A stretch of DNA of 43,142 nucleotides, from contig JAKMFW010000019.1 of the NCBI GenBank assembly GCA_022425325.1, positions 1 through 43,142 on the forward strand, written 5' to 3'. Of the stretch, positions 7,829 through 14,716 are shown one piece after another (the stretch's first letter is position 1; each line of letters opens with the position of its first letter). The translations under genes and the position numbers were made by a program. The DNA comes from Acidimicrobiales bacterium (GTDB taxonomy: Bacteria > Actinomycetota > Acidimicrobiia > Acidimicrobiales > Aldehydirespiratoraceae). The notes below the pieces were generated by a model. The model ran no database searches and was not told where the DNA came from. It saw only the letters and a program-made list of their open reading frames with translations.

Positions 7829-8149
7829 ATGGCTGTCACGAACCCGTTCACCCATCACCCGCACAGCGCTGGCGAGAGCTACTTCCAGCACATGCGGGTC
7901 GCGATCGGGTTCGCACGACAGACCATCGGTGCCGGCCTGTGCGCCCTCGTGCATGCCATCTTCCCGATGTTCCACCAGACGACCGCAAGCGAGCGGATCC
8001 AGTGCCTCGCCGCCTGCATCGAGCGCGGCGACCGTGACGCGATCACCATCGTGAAGGCCGCCCGACTCGCCCCCACCGACGACACCGCAGGCGCTCCCGC
8101 CGCAGGTGAACTCGACCGACGCGACTCCGCGGTTTTGACCGCGTCCTGA
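7829..8149 (+). CDS. DUF6356 family protein
   Basis: 106 residues. The pattern NPFTHHPHSAGESYFQHM then IGAGLCALVHAIFPMFHQTT, followed by a short polar tail, matches a small family I recognise as DUF6356, of unknown function. The middle (GFARQTIGAGLCALVHAIFP) is amphipathic to hydrophobic and could associate with a membrane, but there is no clear full-length helix or signal peptide. ATG 7829 follows TAGGGT by 6 nt. The amidohydrolase gene starts 21 bp later, so the two may share a transcript. Confidence 0.7.
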   Translation: MAVTNPFTHHPHSAGESYFQHMRVAIGFARQTIGAGLCALVHAIFPMFHQTTASERIQCLAACIERGDRDAITIVKAARLAPTDDTAGAPAAGELDRRDSAVLTAS

Positions 8150-8170
8150 CGATCCGGGGACCATGCCGGG

Positions 8171-9487
8171 GTGACGAATCCCGTACTTCCCGAAACCGAT
8201 CACCACATCGTCGTCTCAGCCGACGCCCACTGCGGCGCCGGCGTGCGTGACTACAAGCAGTACCTCGAGGCGAAATACCACGCCGACTTCGACGCCTGGG
8301 CCGACGACATCGAAGCCGGTGTCGCCCGCCAAAAGGCGATGTACAAGGACATGGAACGCTCGCCGCTCGAGGTCGGCGTCGATGGCGACCCCGACGAGTT
8401 CGGTGACCGCAACTGGTCCAGTGAGCGCCGCCTCCGTGAGCAGGAACAAGACGGCGTCGTCGCCACCGTGCTGTTCCCGAACACCCAGCCGCCCTTCGCC
8501 CCGCCGCCCGCCAGCAGCTTCGAGGCACCGGCCTACGCCGACAACTTCGAGTACCGCTGGGCCGGGCTGCGGGCCCACAACCGCTGGCTCGCCGACTTCG
8601 TGAGCGAGGCCCCCACCCGCCGAGCCGGAGTCTTCCAGATCTTCCTCGGCGACGTCGACGGCTCGGTCGCCGAGATCGAATGGGCCGCCGAGCAGGGCCT
8701 CACCGGCGGCGTACTGGTGCCGGGCGCACCACCCGACTCACCGTTCGAACCGCTCTACTCGGCCAGCTACGAGCCCATCTGGGCCGCAGCCGCCGCCCAC
8801 GGCATGCCGCTCAACCACCACGCCGGCGGTGCGTCACCGAACTTCGGCAACCACTTCCCCGCCTCGCTCGCCATGTTCATGCTCGAGGTCCAGTGGTGGA
8901 CCCAGCGAGCGCTGTGGCACCTGATGTTCTCCGGCGTGTTCGAACGCCACCCCGAGCTCGACTACGTCATCACCGAAACCGGCACCGCCTGGGTGCCCGA
9001 CACGCTCGCGAAGCTCGACAGCTTCCACCACCGCATGAAGTACAGCCGGTACGGCTCCGAGTCGATCTTCGGCGGCCAGGCCGTCGCCGAGATGTCGTTG
9101 ACACCGAGCGAATACTTCGACCGCCAGTGCCACATCGGCGCTTCGTTCCTGCGGCCGTCCGAGACCGACGTCGCCAGATCGGTCGGCACCCACAAGGTGA
9201 TGTGGGGCAGCGACTACCCCCACATCGAAGGCAGCCACCCCCACACGAAGGAACACCTGCGTCTCACCTTCGCCAACTACAAAGTGGAGGAGGCGACACA
9301 GATGCTCACCACCAATGCGGCAAAGGTCTACGGCTTCGATCTCGAGGCGCTCCTCCCACTCGCCGAACAGTTCTGCCCCACCAAGGCGCAGGTCGCCAAC
9401 CCGATCGACTACTCGGAGATCCCGGAGCGGGCCAAGGGCTGCCCGGGCATGAACCCACTCAACCAACGTGAGGAGGTCGTCGCATGA
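8171..9487 (+). CDS. Amidohydrolase-2 family metal-dependent hydrolase
   Basis: 438 residues, longer than the two paralogs at 3381-5335. The N-terminus IVVSADAHCGAGV has the D-x-H variant of the metal-binding motif. Further conserved pieces are GMPLNHHAGGASPNFGNHFP, ELDYVITETGTAWVP and C-terminal VMWGSDYPHIEGSHPHTKEH, with the catalytic-type Asp in GSDYP. It belongs to the ACMSD/amidohydrolase-2 superfamily, whose members decarboxylate or hydrolyse ring-derived acids; this substrate is unknown. The GTG start at 8171 has GACCAT 6 nt before it, a weaker form of the leaderless pattern. It overlaps the SDR gene by 4 nt (ATGA), so the two are translated together and probably act on one route. Confidence 0.87.
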   Translation: MTNPVLPETDHHIVVSADAHCGAGVRDYKQYLEAKYHADFDAWADDIEAGVARQKAMYKDMERSPLEVGVDGDPDEFGDRNWSSERRLREQEQDGVVATVLFPNTQPPFAPPPASSFEAPAYADNFEYRWAGLRAHNRWLADFVSEAPTRRAGVFQIFLGDVDGSVAEIEWAAEQGLTGGVLVPGAPPDSPFEPLYSASYEPIWAAAAAHGMPLNHHAGGASPNFGNHFPASLAMFMLEVQWWTQRALWHLMFSGVFERHPELDYVITETGTAWVPDTLAKLDSFHHRMKYSRYGSESIFGGQAVAEMSLTPSEYFDRQCHIGASFLRPSETDVARSVGTHKVMWGSDYPHIEGSHPHTKEHLRLTFANYKVEEATQMLTTNAAKVYGFDLEALLPLAEQFCPTKAQVANPIDYSEIPERAKGCPGMNPLNQREEVVA

Positions 9488-10407
9488 GCGAACCGACCCA
9501 GGACCAGACCACCGTCCTTCAGGACATCGTCATCAGCGACTCGGTCGCCGTCGTCACCGGCGGCGCATCGGGCATCGGCAAGGGCATCGTCGGTGCACTG
9601 CTGCGCCATGGCGCAAAGGTCGTCATCGCCGACATCGAACAGTCGGCGATCGACGAGACCGTCGCGGAGATGAGCGCACACGGCGACGTCACCGGCATCC
9701 GCACCGACATCACCGACGAGGCCTCGGTCAAGGCCCTCGCCGACGCCGTCTACGAACGCCATGGCAAGGTCAACCTCCTCTACAACAACGCTGGCGTCAC
9801 CTCCGGCGGCGGTGGCAAGCCGTGGCAGCAAGAACCCAACGACTGGCGCTGGTGCTTCGGCGTGAACGTCTTCGGCACAGCCATCTGCACCTCGGAATTC
9901 GTGCCCCGCATGATCGAGGGCGGCCATCCCGGCCAGGTCGTCAACACATCATCGGGCGACGGCGGCTTCGCCCCGGTGCCCACGGCATCGGTCTACGCCG
10001 CGTCGAAAGCGGCCGTCAGCTGCTTCACCGAGGCCCTGCACCACAACCTCGAATCCGAGGGCACCCAGCTGCGAGCATCGGTCTTCTACCCTGCCGGCGG
10101 CCTCCAGCGCACGGGCCTCTTCACCGCCCAACGCAACCGTCCCGAACACCTTCAGCGGGTCGGTGAGGGCACCGGACGCAAGAGCATGTCGTTCGACGAG
10201 ATGAAGGCCCTCCTTGAGCGGTCGGGTCGCGACGTGAAGGAAGCCAACCTCGACGCCCAGGGCGACATGGTCGTCAACAACACCGTCGCCCGCACCTACA
10301 TCATCACCAACGACCTGCGCGACACCGTCGATCTGCTGCACCGCCGAGCCGACGCCATCGGCCGGCTCGAGGTGCCACCGCACCACGGCATGCCCAAGAT
10401 GACCTGA
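9484..10407 (+). CDS. Short-chain dehydrogenase/reductase
   Basis: 307-residue classical-type SDR. The Rossmann glycine motif is VAVVTGGASGIGKGIVGALL (about residues 20-39), the NNAG motif is YNNAGVTSGGGG, and the active site is Ser in NTSSGDGG with YAASKAAV. It is longer than the usual 250 residues because of a C-terminal extension ending in LEVPPHHGMPKM. It should oxidise or reduce a secondary alcohol or ketone with NAD(P). The gene overlaps the upstream amidohydrolase by 4 nt, and a strong GAGGAGG lies before the ATG, so it is the second gene of a coupled pair. The substrate is unknown. Confidence 0.9.
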   Translation: MSEPTQDQTTVLQDIVISDSVAVVTGGASGIGKGIVGALLRHGAKVVIADIEQSAIDETVAEMSAHGDVTGIRTDITDEASVKALADAVYERHGKVNLLYNNAGVTSGGGGKPWQQEPNDWRWCFGVNVFGTAICTSEFVPRMIEGGHPGQVVNTSSGDGGFAPVPTASVYAASKAAVSCFTEALHHNLESEGTQLRASVFYPAGGLQRTGLFTAQRNRPEHLQRVGEGTGRKSMSFDEMKALLERSGRDVKEANLDAQGDMVVNNTVARTYIITNDLRDTVDLLHRRADAIGRLEVPPHHGMPKMT

Positions 10408-10419
10408 GGTCGGGTCGGG

Positions 10420-11586
10420 CTACCAGGAGTGGGTGAGCCCGGCCGCGACGCGAGGCAACCACAGATCGGCCATCTCCGAGCCGGTGTTGTCGCCCTGCCC
10501 CTCGAAGACCGTGAGGGTCAACAGCTGAAGGACGGCGTTGATCTCGTACGCCGCGTCGACCCCACGCCGGAGTTCGGCCGGGTCGAAATCGACCCCGAGG
10601 CCGGCGAGCGTGCCGTGGTAGTGCTCGACGAGCGAGCCGAGCGAGTCGATGCGGTCGGCATCGAGGCAGCTGCTGAGCAGGTAACCGACATCGAAGCCCG
10701 GATGGCCACGCGACACCATCGCCCAGTCGAGGATGATCGCCTCACCGTCGGGCGAGAACATGAAGTTGTCGCTGCGACTGTCGCCGTGCACGAGCGCCCA
10801 GCGTTCGTTGGCTCGGGCGATGTTCTCCGGGAAGCGATGCGTTGCGGCCTCGAGCGCCGCACGCTCAGCCGGGCCGCACCAGTCGTAACGCGCCTCGGCG
10901 ACCGACAACGCGGCCGTGCGGGCGACATCGCTGAGCAAGGTCGGGGTGGAGGTGACCATCTGGACGAAGGTCTCGTCATCCTGATCGAGCTCCGGTGACT
11001 TCCAGAACGACGCGTGCACACCGGCGAGCGCCGTGAGCGCCGCACGCAACTCGTCGTCACCGGGTGGTTCACCGAGACCGTAGACCGCCCCGGCATCGCC
11101 CATGTCCTCGATGAGGAGGGCGTAGCGGCGCTTGGTCGGGCGCAGGTACTTGACGGTGTTGCGCGAGATCCACCGCTTCACCCCGACCGGCAGCGACTCG
11201 ATGATCCGCACGACAACCGGGCCGGGCTGTCCGTGCGTGCCGGGGTCGTAGTCGGCGCCGAGGTACTTCGGGGTACGAACGGGGACCCGCTCGGCATACC
11301 GCTCGTAGAAGCGGATCTCGCGGGCATAGGAGTCGTAGGACTCCGTGATGCCCCGGGTCTGGGCCTGCGACGCCGCGAACTTGGCGACGGCCGTGGCCGG
11401 CGCACCATCACCCTCGATCCGCACCCGGACGGTCTGGCCGGTCATGCCCACGCCACCGCCGAGCGGTTCGACGCGGACGTCGTCGACCGTGCACGTCTCC
11501 CCGGCCCCGCGAAGCGCCTCACCCACCCAGGCGGCAGTGAGTTCGTCGGGGGTGTTCGGGATGAACGTGTCCTTCGGCTTCGGCAT
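10420..11586 (-). CDS. Aminoglycoside-phosphotransferase-like kinase family protein
   Basis: 388 residues with an APH-type kinase fold: a nucleotide-loop region VEPLGGGVGMTGQTVRVRI, AVAKFAASQAQTR with the ATP-binding Lys, the catalytic loop WALVHGDSRSDNFMFS (HGDxxxDN) and the metal-binding IILDWAMVSRGHPGFDVGY. It resembles the EcdA/DUF1679-like group often found beside acyl-CoA dehydrogenases and SDRs, rather than true drug-resistance enzymes. Two ATGs are possible, 11598 and 11586. I prefer 11586 because TAATGT lies 8 nt before it and the shorter N-terminus is family-like. It is divergent from the nitroreductase gene. The phosphorylated substrate is unknown. Confidence 0.82.
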   Translation of the reverse strand: MPKPKDTFIPNTPDELTAAWVGEALRGAGETCTVDDVRVEPLGGGVGMTGQTVRVRIEGDGAPATAVAKFAASQAQTRGITESYDSYAREIRFYERYAERVPVRTPKYLGADYDPGTHGQPGPVVVRIIESLPVGVKRWISRNTVKYLRPTKRRYALLIEDMGDAGAVYGLGEPPGDDELRAALTALAGVHASFWKSPELDQDDETFVQMVTSTPTLLSDVARTAALSVAEARYDWCGPAERAALEAATHRFPENIARANERWALVHGDSRSDNFMFSPDGEAIILDWAMVSRGHPGFDVGYLLSSCLDADRIDSLGSLVEHYHGTLAGLGVDFDPAELRRGVDAAYEINAVLQLLTLTVFEGQGDNTGSEMADLWLPRVAAGLTHSW

Positions 11587-11594
11587 CGATGCGG

Positions 11595-11600
11595 ACATTA
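11595..11600 (-). promoter_or_regulatory. -10 element TAATGT of the kinase gene
   Basis: TAATGT on the minus strand is 8 nt before ATG 11586 and contains the alternative upstream ATG 11598. It is the reason for choosing the downstream start. Confidence 0.4.
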
Positions 11601-11649
11601 GCCCTCGATCGCCGAGCGCTCCGAAATTCATGCCGGGCACGGCGCCCCC

Positions 11650-11655
11650 TAGGGT
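11650..11655 (+). promoter_or_regulatory. -10 element TAGGGT of the nitroreductase gene
   Basis: TAGGGT lies 6 nt before ATG 11662, the same arrangement as at 7817 and, on the minus strand, at 35509-35514. Confidence 0.5.
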
Positions 11656-11661
11656 CGGGGT

Positions 11662-12393
11662 ATGGCGACCCCCGACAGCCTCGACCAGATCCCGACCCCC
11701 GACGATTCGATCGGCCTCCTCGAGGGCATCGCGACCACACGATCGATCCGGCGCTACGCCGACGAACCCGTGCCGGAATCAGTGCTGCGCGACATCTGCT
11801 TCGCCGCATCACGAGCCCCGACGGGCAGCAACCGCCAACAGTTCCGCATGATCGTGTTGACCGACGGCGACATCGCGCAGCAGGCGAAACACCTGATCGC
11901 CGAGGGCGCCCAACGCCTCTGGTCGGCCAAACGGCGCAACGACGGGTACGACGAAGGCAGCGGCATCACCGACGACTCGCCCAAAGCGCGCATGGCCCGC
12001 AGCATGGAGACCTACGTCGACGGCCTCAGCGACGTACCCGCCCTCATCCTCCCCACGCTCATCCGCCACCGAGAGCCGACCTCGACCGAGGGCGCCTCGG
12101 TCTACCCCGCGATGCAGAATCTGCTGCTCGCCGCCCGCGGCCTCGGCTACGGCGGGGTCGTGACGATGTGGCACGCCGCCGTCGAACCCCAACTGCGGGC
12201 CCTGCTGCAGATCCCCGACGACGTCTTCCTCGCCGCGACCGTCACCCTCGGCAAACCCGCCGGCAACCACGGACCCGTCCGTCGCCGCCCGCTCGACCAC
12301 TTCGTCTACGACGGCGTGTGGGGCCAGACCCCGACATGGGCGATCGACCCACCCGGCACCCGCCACACCAGCGCCGGCCCACCCCGTCGCTGA
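11662..12393 (+). CDS. Nitroreductase family protein (FMN-type)
   Basis: 243 residues. TTRSIRRYADEPVPESVL and ASRAPTGSNRQQFRMIVLTD form the N-terminal FMN-binding block of the nitroreductase fold. GASVYPAMQNLLLAARGLGY and the end motif LGKPAGNHGPVRRRPLDHFV are also characteristic. It likely binds FMN as a dimer and reduces a nitro group, quinone or flavin-accepting substrate with NAD(P)H. ATG 11662 follows TAGGGT by 6 nt and the kinase gene is divergent 75 bp away. The C-terminal 20 residues are Pro/Gly-rich and variable. The physiological substrate is unknown. Confidence 0.9.
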   Translation: MATPDSLDQIPTPDDSIGLLEGIATTRSIRRYADEPVPESVLRDICFAASRAPTGSNRQQFRMIVLTDGDIAQQAKHLIAEGAQRLWSAKRRNDGYDEGSGITDDSPKARMARSMETYVDGLSDVPALILPTLIRHREPTSTEGASVYPAMQNLLLAARGLGYGGVVTMWHAAVEPQLRALLQIPDDVFLAATVTLGKPAGNHGPVRRRPLDHFVYDGVWGQTPTWAIDPPGTRHTSAGPPRR

Positions 12394-12420
12394 CCCCGCA
12401 CCGCCATCACGGCCGGTGGC

Positions 12421-12435
12421 CTGACGGATCGTCAG
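12421..12435. promoter_or_regulatory. Inverted repeat CTGACG-GAT-CGTCAG, probable operator
   Basis: Perfect 6-bp arms flank a 3-bp centre, 30 bp upstream of the -10 hexamer at 12466 and 76 bp before the MFS-LivF start codon. The position and form suit a dimeric regulator, for example of the TetR type (inference). Thirteen of the 15 bases recur at 22306-22318. Confidence 0.5.
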
Positions 12436-12465
12436 GTTTGTCTGGTTCCGCTTCGAGCGGTCGCC

Positions 12466-12471
12466 TAGGGT
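12466..12471 (+). promoter_or_regulatory. -10 element TAGGGT of the fused-transporter operon
   Basis: The same hexamer as at 11650 but 40 nt before the GTG start, so this mRNA would carry a leader of about 34 nt. A GGGGGA stretch just before GTG 12512 can serve as ribosome binding site. Confidence 0.4.
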
Positions 12472-12511
12472 CCTGCGGGACCAGGCCGCTGCAGACACCG
12501 TTGGGGGACGC

Positions 12512-14716
12512 GTGAGCGACATCGAGGACTCGACAAGCGCGTCGTCGCTCACCGCCGCAGTGCTCGACGAAGAGGCCGCCCGCCAGGCGAGTCAGGCCGA
12601 ACGGTCAGCCGACGTCATCTTCGCCGACGACTTGCTGCCCGGAGTCGGTAGCGAAGAGATGCCGCTCAAGGAAGGGCTCCGCAAAGGCGGCTTCTTCACC
12701 TTCGTCGTGTTGTTGCTGCTCAACTCCCTCGACGAACTCGAGCAGGCCGCGATCAATATCCTCGGCCCCGACATCGCCGAGACCTTCGGCGTCTCCGACG
12801 GCACGATCACCTTCATCTCGACGGCATCGGTGGCGTTCTTCGTGCTCGGCGCCGGCCCCATGGGCTGGCTCGCCGACCGGATCCGTCGAGGCCCGATCGT
12901 CGGCGTCGCCAGCCTCGCCTTCGGGTTCTTCGTGTTCCTGTCCGGCGCCGCAGTCAACGCCTTCATGTTGTTCGTCGCCCGCTTCTTCGCCGGCATCTCC
13001 AAGGCCAACACGATCACCGTCCACTCGACCCTGCTGGCCGACACCTATCCGATCGCCACCCGCGGCCGCATGTACGCCACCAACGCCGGCGTCGGCCGCA
13101 TCTTCGGCGCCGCCTCACCGATCCTCGTCGGCGGCGTCGCCGCCATCGCCGGCGGCGTCGCTGGCTGGCGCTGGGCCTACTTCATCCTCGGCATCCCCGT
13201 CGCCATCCTCGGCATCCTCGCCTTCTTCATCCCCGAACCCGAACGCGGCCAATGGGAGAAGCAGGACGTTCTCGGCACCGGCCTCGAACGCAAGGAAGAG
13301 GCCCCGATCTCCGTCGAGGCCGCCTTCGCCCGCATCTGGCGAATCGACACGATCCGCTACATGACCCTCGCAATGGCGGCGATCGGCTTCGCGCTCTTCC
13401 CCGCCCAATCGATTCAGAGCTTCTTCCTCGAAGAAGAATTCGGTCTCGACGCACTCGAACGCGGCCTCGCCGTCGCACCGGCCGGCGTGCTGCTGATCCT
13501 CTTCTTGCCCTGGGTCGGCCGCAAGTTCGACCAGACCTTCCGCAAGAACCCCGACGGCGCACTCCGCATCCTCGGCCTGCTGCTTCTCCCCGCCACCCTG
13601 CTGGTACCCATCCAGTACTTCATGCCCAACGTGTGGCTGTTCGCCGCCGTCGGCGCCCTCAACACGACCTTCCTCGGCGCCGCGTTCGCGATGATCCAGC
13701 CATCGATCCAGAGCGTGGTGCCGTATCGCCTGCGAGGAATGGGCACGGCGATCATCACCTTCTTCATGTTCGCCATCGGCGGCATCGGCGGCGGCATGCT
13801 CTCCGCCTTCCTGCAGGACGCGATCGGCGAACGACAGACGATCATCATCCTCACGATGCTCTTCATGCCGGTGGGCGGCTTCTTCGTCATCCGCGGTTCG
13901 GGCCGTCTGCGTCGCGACCTCAGCCTCGTCGTCGCCGAACTCCAGGAGGAGCAGGAAGAAGAGCGTCGCCAAGCCGCCGACCCCGACGAGATCCCGGCAA
14001 TCCAGGTCAACCAGATCGACTTCAGCTACGGCCAGGTCCAAGTGCTCTTCGACGTCTCGTTCGAGGTGAAGAAGGGCGAGTCGCTCGCCCTGCTCGGCAC
14101 CAACGGCGCCGGCAAATCGACCATCCTCAAGGTCATCACCGGGCTCGGCACGCCCGAACGGGGCGTCGTCCGACTCAACGGGCAGACCATCACATTCGCC
14201 ACCCCAGAGATCCGCGGTGGGCTCGGCATCGAGATGCTCCCCGGCGGACAGGGCACCTGGCAGGCCATGACCGTCGCCGACAACCTCGAGATGGGCGCCT
14301 TCCGGTACCGGCGCGACCCAGCCGACGTGAAGCGTCGCATCGCCCGGGTCAAGGAGCTGTACCCGTCGCTCAACGACCACCCCACCAAGCGGGCTGGTGA
14401 TCTGTCGGGCGGTCAGCAGCAGATGCTCGCCCTCGCCCGGGTGATGCTGCACGAACCCGACGTGTTGATCATCGACGAACTCAGCCTCGGCCTCGCACCG
14501 ACCGTCGTGCAGGATTTGCTGAGCCACATCGACACCCTGCGCGCCGCGGGACAGACGATGATCATCGTCGAGCAGTCACTCAACGTCGCACTCGCGATCG
14601 CCGACCGGGCCGTCTTCCTCGAGAAGGGCCAGGTCCGGTTCGAGGGCGACGCCCAGGAACTCGCCGAGCGTGACGACCTCGCCCGAGCCGTGTTCCTCGG
14701 AAAGGAGGGTGGCTGA
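12512..14716 (+). CDS. MFS permease fused to LivF-type ABC ATPase
   Basis: A single 734-residue frame. Residues 1-50 are a polar N-terminus. About 55-465 is a complete MFS permease, with MGWLADRIRRGPIVGVAS as loop motif A and VARFFAGISKANTITVHSTL in the fourth-helix area. A Glu-rich linker (AELQEEQEEERRQAADPDE) follows. From about 494 comes a LivF-like ABC ATPase with Walker A GTNGAGKST (529-537), signature LSGGQQQ (631-637) and Walker B VLIIDE with catalytic Glu 656. All ATPase motifs are intact. Reading is continuous and codon use is even, so this is a true fusion. Its stop overlaps the next start by 1 nt (TGATG), coupling it to the LivHMG fusion. A joint importer with that protein is inferred; the role of the MFS half is unknown. 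Confidence 0.92.
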   Translation: MSDIEDSTSASSLTAAVLDEEAARQASQAERSADVIFADDLLPGVGSEEMPLKEGLRKGGFFTFVVLLLLNSLDELEQAAINILGPDIAETFGVSDGTITFISTASVAFFVLGAGPMGWLADRIRRGPIVGVASLAFGFFVFLSGAAVNAFMLFVARFFAGISKANTITVHSTLLADTYPIATRGRMYATNAGVGRIFGAASPILVGGVAAIAGGVAGWRWAYFILGIPVAILGILAFFIPEPERGQWEKQDVLGTGLERKEEAPISVEAAFARIWRIDTIRYMTLAMAAIGFALFPAQSIQSFFLEEEFGLDALERGLAVAPAGVLLILFLPWVGRKFDQTFRKNPDGALRILGLLLLPATLLVPIQYFMPNVWLFAAVGALNTTFLGAAFAMIQPSIQSVVPYRLRGMGTAIITFFMFAIGGIGGGMLSAFLQDAIGERQTIIILTMLFMPVGGFFVIRGSGRLRRDLSLVVAELQEEQEEERRQAADPDEIPAIQVNQIDFSYGQVQVLFDVSFEVKKGESLALLGTNGAGKSTILKVITGLGTPERGVVRLNGQTITFATPEIRGGLGIEMLPGGQGTWQAMTVADNLEMGAFRYRRDPADVKRRIARVKELYPSLNDHPTKRAGDLSGGQQQMLALARVMLHEPDVLIIDELSLGLAPTVVQDLLSHIDTLRAAGQTMIIVEQSLNVALAIADRAVFLEKGQVRFEGDAQELAERDDLARAVFLGKEGG

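Noticed and set aside
13115-14527. Minus-strand open frame of 470 residues under the MFS-LivF gene
   Set aside because: Rich in Glu, Asp and His as expected for an antisense shadow; the plus strand carries intact MFS and ABC motifs throughout.
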